Shown: positions 35,194-46,502 of the stretch, in pieces
How the letters are laid out: every line of letters begins with the position of its first letter
How positions within the stretch are numbered: the first letter of the stretch is position 1
DNA from: Actinomycetes bacterium
GTDB taxonomy: Bacteria > Actinomycetota > Actinomycetes > Nanopelagicales > Nanopelagicaceae
Reading direction: 5' to 3'
DNA length: 64,000 nucleotides
Assembly: GCA_947383695.1 (NCBI GenBank)
Contig: OX376642.1
Location: forward strand, 1,240,001 to 1,304,000
Position numbers and translations under genes: made by a program
Notes under the pieces: model-generated
What the model was told of the DNA's origin: nothing
Database searches by the model: none
What the model saw: the letters and a program-made list of their open reading frames with translations, nothing else

Positions 35194-37538
35194 GCCTTCA
35201 CCACCGTAACTACTGCGCCATGTGCGACGCCTAGGTTTACCAACAATTGAGAACCACGTGAATTTCGTGGTGCCCAGACAGCATCATCATGAATATTTTC
35301 AACAAGGGCTGAAAGGGTTACAGAGCCTTGCACAGTAGAGATTTTTAGCTGATCTCCATCGACAACGCCCATTGATTGAGCACGCTTTGGAGAGATAACC
35401 GCAACTGTTCTGCGAGCTGTTCCAGCTAAGTGCTCTTCGCCCTCTTGCAAAGTTCCAAGATCCAACAAGCGGCGCCATGAAGTAATCAGAGCTTGATCTC
35501 CATTGAGTGCAGGTTGTGCTTGTGCAGAAACCTTATTAAATGTTGCGCGTGCACCATCCCATGCACCAAGAGATGCAATCTCCTTAGCCGCTGCAGTTAC
35601 AGTTCCAAGGTTGAGTGAGATTCCCATTTCATCTGCGATCATAGAAAGAATTCTTAAATCGCTGCGATTAAGTGAATCAGCAACCGCCGCATCAAATGAG
35701 CGAGCTCGACCTTCCCAGTTAAGGAATGATCCAGATTTTTCTGTTACCGCTGCAACTGGCAGAACAACATTTGCGCGAGCTGTTACCGCACTTGGTGCGA
35801 TTTCAAGTGAGACAACAAATGCTTTCTCCATTGCAGAAAGTGCAGTTTGGCTATTGTCGCCATCGAGTGGATCTACTCCACCAACAACAAGTGCACCAAT
35901 CTGTCCTGCATGTACCGCATCAATAATCTGTGAGGTTGAACGACCAACTTCAGCTGGAATTGAATCTGTATTCCATACAGCTGCGATATCAACACGAGCT
36001 GCAGCATCTGTTACTGGACGACCACCTGGCAAAAGATTTCCAATTGCTCCAGCTTCGATCGCACCACGTTCACCAGCGCGACGTGGAATCCACGCAAGCT
36101 TGGCACCAGTTGAATCAGCAAGTGCTGCAACAGCGCTCAGTGATCCTGCGCTTTCTGCTGCGCGTTCTCCGACAAGGATTACCGACTTATCAGTCAACTT
36201 CTGTGCAGCAATTGCTGCAGCTTCTTGTCCTGGGGCAACCTTTACAAACTCAGCCTTGAGCTTGTCTACCGCAATAGATTCCTTAGAACCGATTGAAACA
36301 ACCTTCAAAGCACGCTTGCGGAACTGCTTATTGATACGTAGGAAAACAATTGGTGACTCTTCTTCTGGCTCAAAACCAACTAGAAGAACTTGATCAGCCT
36401 TATCAATATCACGGTAGGTAGTTGATGATCCAACAACACGTGATGCGATGAATTCACGTTCTTCATCTGATGACAGACGTGAGCGGAAATCAATGTCATT
36501 GGTACCTAATGCAACACGTGCAAACTTGCTGTATCCATATGCATCTTCAACAGTTGCACGACCACCAACAAGAACAGCAGCCTTTGCAGATTTAAGTCCT
36601 TCTGCAGCAACTGCTAGCGCCTCTGGCCATGATGCTTCAACAAGTACACCTGCTGCGTTACGGATCATCGGAACCTTAAGACGATCTACCGCTGTTACAT
36701 ACTTAAATGCCCAACGACCCTTATCGCAGTTCCACTCTTCGTTAACTGATGCATCTTCTCCAGCTAGGCGGCGCAGAGTCTTTCCGCGACGAACATCTGT
36801 GCGCATATCGCAACCAGATGCACAGTGCTCACATGCAGATGGAGTTGACACTAAATCAAATGGACGTGCGCGGAATCGGTATGCCGCACCAGTAAGTGCA
36901 CCTACTGGACAGATTTGAACTGTGTTTCCAGAGAAGTAAGACTCAAATGGTTGGTTCTCGTAAATACCAACTTGCTGCAATGCACCGCGCTCATTCAAAG
37001 TAATGAATGGATCGCTAGCAATCTGCTCAGAGAAACGAGTGCAACGAGCACAGAGAACGCAACGTTCGCGATCTAGAAGAACTTGTGAAGAGATATTGAT
37101 TGGCTTTTCAAATGTGCGTTTAACGCCTTCAAAACGTGAAGAGCCTTGCCCGTTGCTCATCGCCTGATTCTGAAGTGGGCACTCGCCACCCTTGTCACAC
37201 ACAGGGCAATCAAGTGGGTGATTTACAAGCAAAAGCTCCATCACTCCACGCTGTGCTTTTTCAGCGACAGGTGAGGTTAATTGGGTCTTTACGATCATTC
37301 CTGGCTCTACCGGAATTGTGCAAGAAGCTTGTGGCTTTGGAAATGCGCGACCGTTGATTTCAATGTCGACGAGACATTGACGACATGCGCCGACTGGATC
37401 TAGAAGTGGGTGATCGCAGAAACGTGGAATCTGAATTCCAAGTTGCTCTGCAGCACGAATAACAAGGGTTCCCTTTGGAACAGATACTTCAAACCCGTCG
37501 ATTACGACGGTGATCATCTCTGAAACTACAGTACTCAC
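35190..37538 (-). CDS. nuoG: NADH-quinone oxidoreductase subunit G
   Basis: A 782-residue iron-sulfur subunit. The N-terminal [2Fe-2S] Cys set is at [17 protein letters not shown] (residues 40-55), then [17 protein letters not shown], a [4Fe-4S] set [10 protein letters not shown] and a further [10 protein letters not shown]. The rest is a molybdopterin-oxidoreductase-like domain without obvious catalytic function. GTG at 37538 follows the nuoF stop directly. Confidence 0.95.
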   Translation of the reverse strand: MSTVVSEMITVVIDGFEVSVPKGTLVIRAAEQLGIQIPRFCDHPLLDPVGACRQCLVDIEINGRAFPKPQASCTIPVEPGMIVKTQLTSPVAEKAQRGVMELLLVNHPLDCPVCDKGGECPLQNQAMSNGQGSSRFEGVKRTFEKPINISSQVLLDRERCVLCARCTRFSEQIASDPFITLNERGALQQVGIYENQPFESYFSGNTVQICPVGALTGAAYRFRARPFDLVSTPSACEHCASGCDMRTDVRRGKTLRRLAGEDASVNEEWNCDKGRWAFKYVTAVDRLKVPMIRNAAGVLVEASWPEALAVAAEGLKSAKAAVLVGGRATVEDAYGYSKFARVALGTNDIDFRSRLSSDEEREFIASRVVGSSTTYRDIDKADQVLLVGFEPEEESPIVFLRINKQFRKRALKVVSIGSKESIAVDKLKAEFVKVAPGQEAAAIAAQKLTDKSVILVGERAAESAGSLSAVAALADSTGAKLAWIPRRAGERGAIEAGAIGNLLPGGRPVTDAAARVDIAAVWNTDSIPAEVGRSTSQIIDAVHAGQIGALVVGGVDPLDGDNSQTALSAMEKAFVVSLEIAPSAVTARANVVLPVAAVTEKSGSFLNWEGRARSFDAAVADSLNRSDLRILSMIADEMGISLNLGTVTAAAKEIASLGAWDGARATFNKVSAQAQPALNGDQALITSWRRLLDLGTLQEGEEHLAGTARRTVAVISPKRAQSMGVVDGDQLKISTVQGSVTLSALVENIHDDAVWAPRNSRGSQLLVNLGVAHGAVVTVVKA

Positions 37539-38819
37539 TTATGCACCTGCCCCAACAAATAGTGTTGATGCAACTGGATCAAATGGGCATGCTCCATTTG
37601 TTAGATGTGCGATGTACTCGTCACGGAAATACTTGATTGAAGATGTAATTGGGCTAGTTGCTCCATCACCAAGTGCACAGAAAGAACGTCCCATGATGTT
37701 GTCACAAAGATCTAGCAACTTAGCAAGATCTGCTTCAGTTCCCTTACCTTCTTCAAGATCACGAAGGATCTGAACTAACCACCAAGTACCTTCACGGCAT
37801 GGTGTGCACTTTCCACATGATTCGTGCTTGTAGAACTCAGTCCAACGAAGTACTGCACGAACAACGCATGTTGTTTCATCAAAGATTTGTAGCGCTTTAG
37901 TTCCAAGCATGGAACCTGCAGCGGCAACACCTTCGTAATCCAAAGGAACATCAAGGTGTGCATCTGTAAATAGCGGTGTTGAAGATCCACCTGGTGTCCA
38001 GAACTTCAACTTATGTCCTGGGCGAACTCCACCTGCAAGCTCCAAAATCTCTCGCAATGTGATTCCAAGTGGTGCTTCAAACTGTCCAGGGTTAGCAACA
38101 TGTCCTGACAGCGAATACAGAGTTGTTCCCTTGCTCTTTTCAGTTCCCATTGATTGGTACCACTCGGCACCATTCATGACAATCGCAGGAACAGCTGAGA
38201 TTGATTCAACATTGTTTACAACTGTTGGACGTGCATAAAGGCCTGCAATTGCAGGGAAAGGAGGGCGTAAACGAGGCTGTCCGCGGAAACCTTCTAATGA
38301 ATCAAGAAGGGCGGTTTCTTCACCACAGATGTAAGCGCCTGCACCAACATGCAGAACTACATCGATTCCATTTCCAAGAATTCCTGCTGCATATGCATCG
38401 GCGATAGCTTGATTCATGCGACGAGCAACATGTGTTACTTCTCCGCGAATATAAATAAATGCATGCTTTGCACGGATTGCGTGACAGGCGATGATGCAAC
38501 CTTCAACAAGAACATGTGGGTTAGCCATAAGCAACGGCATATCTTTACAAGTGCCTGGCTCTGACTCATCTGCGTTAACAACTAAGTAGTGATCCTTGTT
38601 ATCGCCTTGTGGAATAAATCCCCACTTCATTCCTGTTGGGAAACCTGCTCCACCACGACCGCGAAGTCCTGAATCTTTAACAAGTTGAATAACCGCATCT
38701 GGATCCATTGCTAACGCTTTTTCAGCAGCCTTGTATCCACCATGACGCTTGTAACCTTCAAGAGTAAATGAGTCTTTTTCATCCCAGTGTGCGGATAAAA
38801 CCGGAGCTAGCTTTGTCAT
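37539..38819 (-). CDS. nuoF: NADH-quinone oxidoreductase subunit F (NADH/FMN site)
   Basis: A 426-residue flavoprotein that oxidises NADH. The FMN/NADH region GLRGRGGAGFPTGMKWGF is near residue 50, YICGEETALLDSLEG near 175, and the [4Fe-4S] ligands are in ESCGKCTPCREGT near 335. The start overlaps the nuoE stop (TAATG). Confidence 0.96.
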   Translation of the reverse strand: MTKLAPVLSAHWDEKDSFTLEGYKRHGGYKAAEKALAMDPDAVIQLVKDSGLRGRGGAGFPTGMKWGFIPQGDNKDHYLVVNADESEPGTCKDMPLLMANPHVLVEGCIIACHAIRAKHAFIYIRGEVTHVARRMNQAIADAYAAGILGNGIDVVLHVGAGAYICGEETALLDSLEGFRGQPRLRPPFPAIAGLYARPTVVNNVESISAVPAIVMNGAEWYQSMGTEKSKGTTLYSLSGHVANPGQFEAPLGITLREILELAGGVRPGHKLKFWTPGGSSTPLFTDAHLDVPLDYEGVAAAGSMLGTKALQIFDETTCVVRAVLRWTEFYKHESCGKCTPCREGTWWLVQILRDLEEGKGTEADLAKLLDLCDNIMGRSFCALGDGATSPITSSIKYFRDEYIAHLTNGACPFDPVASTLFVGAGA

Positions 38820-39445
38820 TACTTGCCCTCTTTCGAAAGTTTCAAACCAAGCAATGTTGGCTCTCCTGCTTGAACACCTTCGTGTGCAAGTCCATCATTT
38901 AATCCTGCAAGAACCGCAGAGGCTTCTTTGTATGTAACCAAACGATTAGGTCCACGAGTTGGTGGCTTTGGATTACCTGCGCGCATTGAATCGACTAGCT
39001 CTTTTGCAGACTCAACTGTCTGGTTGTCGTAAAACTCCCAGTTAGCCATAACAACAGGTGCGTAATCACATGCCGCGTTACATTCGATGTGTTCCAATGA
39101 AACTTTTCCATCAGCTGTAACTTCATCATTACCAATTCCAAGGTGATCCTTGAGTGAAGCAAAGATTGCATCTCCACCCATAATCGCGCACAAAGTATTT
39201 GTGCAAACTCCTACGTGGTATTCGCCTATCGGAGTTGGCTTGTACTGGGTGTAAAAGGTAGATACAGCGGTAACTTCAGCGGCTTCTAGCTGAAGCAGCT
39301 TCGCAATGACTTCGATTCCTTCATTGGTTACATACCCAGCCTTTGATTGAACAAAGTGAAGCAACGGCATGATTGCAGAACGAGAACGTGGATAACGCTT
39401 GATGATCGAATCCATGACTTGTAGATCTTCAGTTGAAAATGCCAT
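38819..39445 (-). CDS. nuoE: NADH-quinone oxidoreductase subunit E ([2Fe-2S])
   Basis: A 208-residue thioredoxin-fold subunit with four cluster Cys in GVCTNTLCAIMGG and ECNAACDYAPVV. It is the off-path electron store of the NADH module. TAATG-coupled to nuoD. Confidence 0.96.
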   Translation of the reverse strand: MAFSTEDLQVMDSIIKRYPRSRSAIMPLLHFVQSKAGYVTNEGIEVIAKLLQLEAAEVTAVSTFYTQYKPTPIGEYHVGVCTNTLCAIMGGDAIFASLKDHLGIGNDEVTADGKVSLEHIECNAACDYAPVVMANWEFYDNQTVESAKELVDSMRAGNPKPPTRGPNRLVTYKEASAVLAGLNDGLAHEGVQAGEPTLLGLKLSKEGK

Positions 39446-40782
39446 TAGCGATCAACACCTCCCATAACTGGATCAATCGAAGCAACTGCGCCAATAATGT
39501 CGGCGACCATTCCGCCTTCGCTCATTGCAGCTGTTGCTTGCAAATTATTAAATGATGGTTCACGGAAGTGAACGCGATATGGCTTGGTGCCACCATCTGA
39601 AACGATTGAAGCGCCTAGCTCTCCGCGAGGGGATTCGATTGCTACATATGCCTGACCGGCAGGAACATGGAAACCTTCTGTAACAAGTTTAAAGTGGTGG
39701 ATCAAAGACTCCATTGATGTGCCCATGATCTGGCGAATATGATCAAGTGAGTTACCAAGTCCATCGCCACCGAGAGCTAGCTGTGCAGGCCAAGCAATCT
39801 TCTTGTCAGCAACCATAACTGGAGCACCTTCAAGCTTTTCTAACTTGTCAACGCACTGTTCGATGATACGAAGTGATTGCTCTAATTCATTCATACGAAT
39901 TAAGAAGCGACCGTAAACATCGCATGTATCAGCTGTTACAACATCAAAGTTGTAGTTTTCATAACCGCAGTACGGTTGAAGCTTACGAAGATCCCATGGC
40001 AAACCAGTTGAACGAAGAACAGGTCCGGTGATTCCAAGAGTTGTACAACCTGCTAGATCTAGGTAACCAATCCCTTGTGTGCGCTTCATCCAAATTGAGT
40101 TACCAATAAGAAGGGTTGCATTTTCCTTAAAGTTCTTGCGCATCAACTTAACGCCTTCGCGAATCTTTGTTAACGCACCCTCTGGAAGATCCTGCTGGAC
40201 TCCACCTGGACGGATATACGCCATGTTCATGCGAAGTCCTGTGATCATTTCAAAGATCTCAAGCACTGTCTCGCGCTCACGGAAAGCAAAGAACATAGGG
40301 CTAATTGCACCTAATTCGAGGGCTCCTGTACCCAGCGCAACCATGTGTGAAGAAATACGGTTGAGCTCCATCATCATCACGCGAATGACACTTGCGCGCT
40401 CCGGAACATCATTTGTAATTCCCAAAAGCTTTTCAACAGCTAAGCAGTATGCGGTTTCATTGTGCAAAGGTCCTAGGTAATCCATTCGAGTAACAAATGT
40501 TGTTCCCTGAGTCCAACTGCGGTACTCCATGTTCTTTTCAATACCTGTGTGAAGGTATCCAATTCCTGCACGAGCTTCAGTGATTGTTTCGCCTTCTAGT
40601 TCTAGAACTAGGCGAAGTACACCGTGTGTTGATGGGTGCTGTGGACCCATGTTGACGACAACACGTTCTTCTTTAGTTGCACCAATATCTTGAACAAGTG
40701 CATCCCAGTCTCCACCTGTAACAGAGAAAACTTTTCCTTCTGTGGTTTCACGCGAAGGTGCGTATGGATCAAAAGTTGTCAC
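39445..40782 (-). CDS. nuoD: NADH-quinone oxidoreductase subunit D
   Basis: A 445-residue 49-kDa-type subunit forming the quinone site with NuoB. Hallmarks are [20 protein letters not shown] near residue 45, [13 protein letters not shown] near 82 and ESPRGELG near 385. GTG at 40782 overlaps the nuoC stop (GTGA). The C-terminus ends in the normal DPVMGGVDR. Confidence 0.97.
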   Translation of the reverse strand: MTTFDPYAPSRETTEGKVFSVTGGDWDALVQDIGATKEERVVVNMGPQHPSTHGVLRLVLELEGETITEARAGIGYLHTGIEKNMEYRSWTQGTTFVTRMDYLGPLHNETAYCLAVEKLLGITNDVPERASVIRVMMMELNRISSHMVALGTGALELGAISPMFFAFRERETVLEIFEMITGLRMNMAYIRPGGVQQDLPEGALTKIREGVKLMRKNFKENATLLIGNSIWMKRTQGIGYLDLAGCTTLGITGPVLRSTGLPWDLRKLQPYCGYENYNFDVVTADTCDVYGRFLIRMNELEQSLRIIEQCVDKLEKLEGAPVMVADKKIAWPAQLALGGDGLGNSLDHIRQIMGTSMESLIHHFKLVTEGFHVPAGQAYVAIESPRGELGASIVSDGGTKPYRVHFREPSFNNLQATAAMSEGGMVADIIGAVASIDPVMGGVDR

Positions 40783-41405
40783 TTGTAGCTCCTTCTTTCA
40801 CTAGGAGGTGGCGTCGTAGCGCCCTTGTACTCAACAGCGATTCCGCCCAATGAGTAATCCTTACGTTGTGGATGACCTTCCCAGTCATCTGGCATCAAGA
40901 TGCGCGTTAAACCTGGGTGACCATCAAAAATAATTCCGAACATGTCAAATGTTTCGCGTTCATGCCAGTTGTTACCAGCCCATACCTCTACAACAGATGG
41001 GATTTGCGCATCACCATCTGGAACAGAAACCTCTAAACGAATTCGCTGATTCTTTGTTAATGAAAGTAATGGATAGACAGCATGAAGTTCGCGACCTGTT
41101 TGTTCTGGGTAATGAACACCGTTTACGCCCATGCACATTTCGAACTTCAACTTATCTCGAAGAATCATCGCTACTTCAACTAACTTTTCACGCTTTACAT
41201 GAAGTGTTAATTCACCGCGATCGACAACAACGCGTTCAATTGCATCTGAAAAATCTGGATATGCGCGCTCGAGGTCATCGGCAATCTCATCAAAATATGA
41301 GCCGTATGGGCGCTCAGAAGAGCCAGAATTAACCGCTTGGCGAACTAATCCGCCATAGCCAGATGTATCTCCTGTGCCCTTTGCACCAAACATCCCGTCT
41401 GTCAT
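40779..41405 (-). CDS. nuoC: NADH-quinone oxidoreductase subunit C
   Basis: A 208-residue 30-kDa-type subunit. The signature [20 protein letters not shown] near residue 150 is followed by [19 protein letters not shown]-coupled to nuoB. Confidence 0.96.
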   Translation of the reverse strand: MTDGMFGAKGTGDTSGYGGLVRQAVNSGSSERPYGSYFDEIADDLERAYPDFSDAIERVVVDRGELTLHVKREKLVEVAMILRDKLKFEMCMGVNGVHYPEQTGRELHAVYPLLSLTKNQRIRLEVSVPDGDAQIPSVVEVWAGNNWHERETFDMFGIIFDGHPGLTRILMPDDWEGHPQRKDYSLGGIAVEYKGATTPPPSERRSYK

Positions 41406-41959
41406 GCAAGCAAGCCCTTCATCTCGTGGGTTGGCTTTGCATTCATCGCTGCAAGTTCAACTTCCTTGATGATTTGGGCACGGTTTGCGCCAAGCTTTGT
41501 GTCATTGATTTGTTCCTGCAATTTGATGATCGCATCAAGCAACATTTCAGGGCGTGGTGGGCAACCGGGAAGGTAAATATCAACTGGAACAACGTGATCT
41601 ACACCTTGAACAATTGCGTAGTTATTAAACATTCCGCCTGAAGATGCACATGCACCCATTGCCAGAACCCACTTTGGTGCAGACATTTGATCGTAAATCT
41701 GACGCAATACTGGAGCCATCTTGTTTGATACACGACCAGCAACAATCATTAAATCTGCTTGGCGTGGGGATGCGCGGAAAACTTCACTACCGAAACGTGC
41801 AATGTCGTACTTGGCAGCTGAACCAACAGCCATCATTTCGATTGCACAACATGCAAGACCAAATGTTGCTGGCCACAATGAGTTTTTGCGCATGTAACCA
41901 GCAAGTTTTTCAACTGTGGTTAATAGAAAACCACTCGGGATTTTTTCTTCAAGACCCAT
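41402..41959 (-). CDS. nuoB: NADH-quinone oxidoreductase subunit B (cluster N2)
   Basis: A 185-residue subunit that holds the terminal [4Fe-4S] cluster: tandem Cys in [11 protein letters not shown] near residue 35, then [11 protein letters not shown] and [10 protein letters not shown]. It passes electrons to quinone. The start lies three bases after the nuoA stop. Confidence 0.97.
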   Translation of the reverse strand: MGLEEKIPSGFLLTTVEKLAGYMRKNSLWPATFGLACCAIEMMAVGSAAKYDIARFGSEVFRASPRQADLMIVAGRVSNKMAPVLRQIYDQMSAPKWVLAMGACASSGGMFNNYAIVQGVDHVVPVDIYLPGCPPRPEMLLDAIIKLQEQINDTKLGANRAQIIKEVELAAMNAKPTHEMKGLLA

Positions 41960-41962
41960 TGT

Positions 41963-42334
41963 TTAGTCCCATTCCAATCCGCCGCGGCGCCATACATATG
42001 CATATGCAACAAAAACTGTTGCAATAAAGATTGCCATTTCAACCAAACCAAATAAACCAAGAGAATCAAATGCAACCGCCCATGGATATAAAAAGACGAT
42101 TTCAATATCAAAGATGATGAAGAGCATCGCAGTTAAGAAGTACTTAACTGGGAAACGACCGCCTTCAGCAGCTTGCGGTGATGGTTCGATTCCACACTCA
42201 TACGCATCTAACTTGGCGCGGTTGTAACGCTTTGGACCTGCGAGCGCGCCTGCCACTACTGAGAAAGCTGCGAAGCCAAAGCCGATCGCGCCTATCACCA
42301 AGATTGGGACGTATGGATTAGGTGTGGATATCAC
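41963..42334 (-). CDS. nuoA: NADH-quinone oxidoreductase subunit A
   Basis: A 123-residue three-span subunit; AKLDAYECGIEPSP and FDIEIVFLYPWAV are diagnostic. I chose GTG at 42334 because it gives the normal length and AGGAT lies seven to eight bases before it; a longer reading frame begins inside the neighbouring menG. The same upstream bases (TAGGAT) could also be a -10 of a nearly leaderless promoter. It is the first of fourteen nuo genes and probably the operon head. Confidence 0.93.
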   Translation of the reverse strand: MISTPNPYVPILVIGAIGFGFAAFSVVAGALAGPKRYNRAKLDAYECGIEPSPQAAEGGRFPVKYFLTAMLFIIFDIEIVFLYPWAVAFDSLGLFGLVEMAIFIATVFVAYAYVWRRGGLEWD

Positions 42335-42374
42335 GGTCGAAATCCTAAGGTCGAAAGGCGTATGCCTGTGACCG

Positions 42375-43067
42375 CTAGCCCTTAATCCCGCTGTGAACTG
42401 CAACAACACCAAAGGTCAGGTTTTTCCACGTAACCCCAGACCAGCCAGCCTTCTCCATTCGAGCCGCGAGCGCTACCTGATCTGGCCAGGCGCGGATCGA
42501 CTCAGCCAGGTAGATGTAGGCATCTGGATTGGAGCTGGTCTTTTTGGCGATAGCGGGCAGAAGCTTCATCAGGTATTCGGTATAAATGGTGCGAAACGGG
42601 CGCCAAGTTGGATGGCTGAACTCCACAACCACCATTCGACCCCCTGGCTTGGTGACCCGACGGGCCTCGGCCAGCGCTTTATCAAAATCTGCGGTGTTTC
42701 GAAGGCCGTAGGAGATGGTGACTACATCAAAGGTATCGGCCTCAAAGGGCAGGTTGAGCGCATCCGCCTTGGAAAAGTTCAGGTATGGACGGGCCTTTCG
42801 ACCCTGAGCCAGCATCCCCTCGCTGAAATCTGTGGCAAAGACGGTGGCCCCAGCCTTAAAAAGGGGCTCTGAAGAGGAGCCAGGTCCAGCGGCTAGATCC
42901 AAAATCACCATTCCGGGGGCTGGAGCGATGATCTTTGTCGCCGCCTTGCGCCAGGCCTTGGTGCGGCCCAAGCTCAAAAGATCATTAACAAGGTCGTATC
43001 GCTTGGCGACCCCATCAAACATTGCCGCGACCTCATCGGGATCTTTATTCAGATTAGCGCGGGACAT
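42375..43067 (-). CDS. menG: demethylmenaquinone methyltransferase
   Basis: A 230-residue SAM-dependent methyltransferase of the UbiE/MenG family, catalysing the last step of menaquinone synthesis. [15 protein letters not shown], the SAM loop [14 protein letters not shown], and [20 protein letters not shown] are family signatures. The ATG at 43067 has GGGAGAA about seven bases upstream and gives the usual N-terminus. It lies 40 bases ahead of nuoA on the same strand. Confidence 0.94.
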   Translation of the reverse strand: MSRANLNKDPDEVAAMFDGVAKRYDLVNDLLSLGRTKAWRKAATKIIAPAPGMVILDLAAGPGSSSEPLFKAGATVFATDFSEGMLAQGRKARPYLNFSKADALNLPFEADTFDVVTISYGLRNTADFDKALAEARRVTKPGGRMVVVEFSHPTWRPFRTIYTEYLMKLLPAIAKKTSSNPDAYIYLAESIRAWPDQVALAARMEKAGWSGVTWKNLTFGVVAVHSGIKG

Positions 43068-43126
43068 GCGCTTATTCTCCCTTGAAGTAGGCTCATCCAC
43101 AACTTAACTCCCCTGAAAGGGTGCGC

Positions 43127-43711
43127 ATGTCCTCTCCTGCTACCTCTCTTCGAAGCTCCTTGATGCCCCGCACTACGGCGCTCGCAAAGGCTGTCCTCGT
43201 TGTCAGCGGCGTCTTCGCCTTGGCGATTTTGGCGCAGATCGCGATTCCGGTTCCGGGCTCTCCAGTTCCAGTTACGGGACAAACTTTGGGAGTACTGCTG
43301 ATCGGTACCGCGTATGGATCAACTTTAGGAGTCACAACCTTTGCGCTTTATCTTTTAGCTGGCATTGCCGGTGCACCAGTATTTGCAAACAATGGATTTG
43401 GAATTGATCGCGTTATAGGAGCAACTGGTGGTTACTTAATCGGAATGCTTGTAGCTACATATGTTGTTGGACAGTTAGCTCGTCTACGTCTGGATCAAAA
43501 GTTTTTAACCGCTTTACCTTCGATGCTCATCGGAACAGTCATTACCTTTGGCTTCGGCTTAGTCTGGTTGCAGCAATACACAGGTAAGGATTGGGCTTGG
43601 ACAATAAATGCAGGATTGACTCCATTTATTGTTGGTGAAGTTTTGAAGATTGCAATCGCTGGAACTTCGCTTCCGATTATTTGGCGTTTAGTTAATCGTA
43701 AAAACGCGTAA
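43127..43711 (+). CDS. bioY: biotin ECF transporter S component BioY
   Basis: A 194-residue six-span membrane protein. Typical BioY features are QIAIPVPGSPVPVTGQTLGV near residue 40 and YLLAGIAGAPVFANNGFGID. It captures biotin; the ECF ATPases and T component are not in this window. GAAAGGG lies five bases before the ATG at 43127. It is divergent from menG and reads into menF. Confidence 0.94.
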   Translation: MSSPATSLRSSLMPRTTALAKAVLVVSGVFALAILAQIAIPVPGSPVPVTGQTLGVLLIGTAYGSTLGVTTFALYLLAGIAGAPVFANNGFGIDRVIGATGGYLIGMLVATYVVGQLARLRLDQKFLTALPSMLIGTVITFGFGLVWLQQYTGKDWAWTINAGLTPFIVGEVLKIAIAGTSLPIIWRLVNRKNA

Positions 43712-43714
43712 CCT

Positions 43715-44935
43715 ATGTCTGAATTAACCCCGGTAACAACTGTTCGCTTAGGCGAGCACTTGCCTCTTTTGGATTTGCTACCAGATTCACAACCACTTGC
43801 GTGGGTTCGTAGCGGAGAAGGCTTAGTCGGTTGGGGTACATACGCAACAACAACGGTAAGTGGGCCACATCGTTTTGCCGAAGCACGTCATTGGTGGCAA
43901 AAGCAGTTGGAAAAATTAGCGGTTAACAACACTGTCCATGGAAGCGGAACAGGACCAGTTTTGTTCTCATCTTTTTCCTTTTCACCTGAAGATGTTTCAG
44001 TTCTTGTCATTCCACAAGTTGTTGTTGGAAGTAAAGCTGGAAAATCATGGATGACATGGATCGGATCTGGAGCCCAACCAGTTTTAAACACGACAGCTGA
44101 ACAGTTCTCTAACGGTGAGATGAAGTGGAGCGAGGAACCACAAGCTGATGTGCAGTGGAAGCAACGGGTCTCAACCGCTGTTTCCCGCATTCAAAAGGGT
44201 GATTTAGACAAGGTTGTATTAGCCCGTGACATAACAGTTTCTTCAAATAAAGCAATTGATCCGCGGGTTATTTTGAACAAGCTTGCTGTTGAGTATCCAA
44301 CAACCTGGAAGTTTGCTAACTCAGGTTTAGTTGGTGCTACTCCAGAACTATTGCTTCGCCTATCAAGAGGCATGGTTACATCACGTGTTCTTGCCGGAAC
44401 AATTAGCAAGACCGGTGATGATGCGAAGGATCTTGCATTAGCGGGATCGCTTGCCCGTTCATCTAAGGATTTAGCAGAACATGAATACGCGGTGCGATCT
44501 GTTGCAGATGCGATCGAACCATTTTGTTCTTCAACGAATGTTCCTGATTCACCATTTGTGCTGCACTTGGCAAATGTTATGCACCTTGCAACCGATGTAA
44601 CTGGCGCACTTGTTGAAACACTTTCGCATGTTGATGCATTTACAATTTTGGAACAACTTCATCCTTCAGCTGCTGTTTGCGGAACACCACGACCTCAAGC
44701 TGCACAGTTAATCTCTGAAATCGAAGGAATGTCTCGTGGTCGCTATGCAGGTCCAGTTGGTTGGATAGATGCAGCCGGAGATGGCGAACTAGGGATTGCA
44801 TTACGGTGTGGGCAAATTAATGGAGACTCAATTCGTATCTTTGCTGGATGTGGAATCGTGGATGGTTCAGATCCTGAAATTGAACTTGCAGAAACATATG
44901 CAAAGTTTGCTCCTATGCGGAGCGCGCTTACATAG
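43715..44935 (+). CDS. menF: isochorismate synthase
   Basis: A 406-residue chorismate-binding enzyme that makes isochorismate for menaquinone. The C-terminal catalytic domain has KVVLARDI, ATPELLLRL, LAGTISKTGDD, EHEYAVRSV, LHPSAAVCGTPR and the terminal IFAGCGIVDGSDPEIELAET. The start follows the bioY stop by three bases. Its 3' end overlaps the convergent menD by eight bases. Confidence 0.93.
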   Translation: MSELTPVTTVRLGEHLPLLDLLPDSQPLAWVRSGEGLVGWGTYATTTVSGPHRFAEARHWWQKQLEKLAVNNTVHGSGTGPVLFSSFSFSPEDVSVLVIPQVVVGSKAGKSWMTWIGSGAQPVLNTTAEQFSNGEMKWSEEPQADVQWKQRVSTAVSRIQKGDLDKVVLARDITVSSNKAIDPRVILNKLAVEYPTTWKFANSGLVGATPELLLRLSRGMVTSRVLAGTISKTGDDAKDLALAGSLARSSKDLAEHEYAVRSVADAIEPFCSSTNVPDSPFVLHLANVMHLATDVTGALVETLSHVDAFTILEQLHPSAAVCGTPRPQAAQLISEIEGMSRGRYAGPVGWIDAAGDGELGIALRCGQINGDSIRIFAGCGIVDGSDPEIELAETYAKFAPMRSALT

Positions 44936-46502
44936 AGTTAAGAGAATCGTAAATAGCCTTTAGATTGTCTGCATTACTTTCACGATCTGGAACATCACAC
45001 ACAACAACGCTGATTCCTGTAACTGGAGCCTTAACTGCTGCCTCTAACTCTTTAAGGCTAGAGATCTGTTGAGCAGATACACCCATGGCCTTTGCGATTT
45101 CAGCTGGGTTGAGGCCATGTGGAGTTCCAAAGACTGTCTCGAAACCATGGGATCCACGTTGAGGCAGGGTTGAGAAAATCCCGCCACCATCATTGTTAAT
45201 CACTATAAATCGGCAGTTAATTGCCTCTTTATTGATCAAGCCAGTCAGGTCATACAAGAAAGAAAGATCGCCCAAAATCGCAATAGTTGCCTTGTGCGCA
45301 TAGGCGATACCAAGTGCTGTAGAGATATTTCCGTCAATGCCAGCTAAACCTCTGTTGGCATAGGTGTCCACACCTGCGCGCGGAAGTGCAAAACCTTCAA
45401 GATCTCGAATTGGTCGAGATGATGAAACAAACAGTGCGGTCTCGTTGGGAATTGCAGCCGCGATTGTTCGAGCAATAACCGCTTCATTCCAACCATCCAG
45501 CGAGGCAACCAACTTTTTTGTTCGTTCCGAAACTTTGTTCCAGGTTGAAATCCAATCATCAGATTGAATTACTCCCAGTAGATCTGGCAAAGACGTAAAG
45601 ATGCGATCTGCTTGGCGATCTGTGTCAACCGTTGCTGTCCGCGGATCTACAACATATTGAATTGGACTTGATTTAATAAATGCATTGATAGAACGTGAAA
45701 GAGTTGTTCGACCAATCACTAAAACTGATTGAGGAATCAATGTACTTCTGATCTCTTGTGAAGTTAAGAAGATAGATGCATGTGCAATCGCATCTGGAAA
45801 TGACAAGGGATCTTCTGCGATTACCGGCCAGCCAAGCACCTTTGTAAACTTGGTAATTTCTTCAACTGAAAGTCCTGCACGATCGTGTCCGATAACAACA
45901 ACACCACGGGCTCCGACTAAACGTAAGGTGCCAGGCTTGCTGCGATTTACAAAGCTCTTTGGTGCGACTTGAACCTCTGAAACCCAATCCGATGAATCAT
46001 CAGGCAGTAATGGTTCATCAAACTGCAGATTGAGATGAACAGGACCCATGCGCAAACTATCTAGTGGTAAATCCATCGGATAAACAGGACCATCAACATC
46101 TGCAAAGTAACGCACAGCTTTTCCAAAGATACGTGCCTGTTCAGTTGTTTGATTTGCTCCTGTTTTACGCAACATTGCTGGGCGATCTGCGGTTAAAAGC
46201 AGTAGCGGGGCGTTGGTGTGGTGGGCTTCAAGAACAGCTGGGTGATAGTTCGCCACCGCGGTTCCGCTTGTACAGACAACAGCTACCGGCTTACCTGTGG
46301 CCTTGATGATTCCCAATGCGAAAAATGCAGCGGTTCGCTCATCAATACGGACATGAACGGTAATCAACTTTCTTTCAGCAGCTGCAAAGAAGGCAAGTGA
46401 AAGAGGTGCGTTACGAGATCCAGGTGAAATAACTACATCGGTGATTCCAGATTCGATGATCTGGCGTACAACAACGCGGGCTAATGAGGTTGAATTGTTC
46501 AC
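44928..46502 (-). CDS. menD: SEPHCHC synthase (MenD)
   Basis: A 524-residue thiamine diphosphate enzyme that joins isochorismate and 2-oxoglutarate. DVVISPGSRNAPLSLAF near residue 22, the GTSGTAVANYHPAVLEA stretch, and the ThDP motif GDLSFLYDLTGL...NNDGGGIFSTLPQ near residue 410 are characteristic. GTG at 46502 makes a GTGA overlap with menC and gives the usual N-terminus; an ATG at 46544 lies within menC and is rejected. Confidence 0.95.
   Translation of the reverse strand: MNNSTSLARVVVRQIIESGITDVVISPGSRNAPLSLAFFAAAERKLITVHVRIDERTAAFFALGIIKATGKPVAVVCTSGTAVANYHPAVLEAHHTNAPLLLLTADRPAMLRKTGANQTTEQARIFGKAVRYFADVDGPVYPMDLPLDSLRMGPVHLNLQFDEPLLPDDSSDWVSEVQVAPKSFVNRSKPGTLRLVGARGVVVIGHDRAGLSVEEITKFTKVLGWPVIAEDPLSFPDAIAHASIFLTSQEIRSTLIPQSVLVIGRTTLSRSINAFIKSSPIQYVVDPRTATVDTDRQADRIFTSLPDLLGVIQSDDWISTWNKVSERTKKLVASLDGWNEAVIARTIAAAIPNETALFVSSSRPIRDLEGFALPRAGVDTYANRGLAGIDGNISTALGIAYAHKATIAILGDLSFLYDLTGLINKEAINCRFIVINNDGGGIFSTLPQRGSHGFETVFGTPHGLNPAEIAKAMGVSAQQISSLKELEAAVKAPVTGISVVVCDVPDRESNADNLKAIYDSLNSM

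Noticed and set aside
35503-36393. 296-codon frame antisense to nuoG
   Set aside because: Ser/Ala/Thr-rich shadow of the nuoG molybdopterin-like domain codons.
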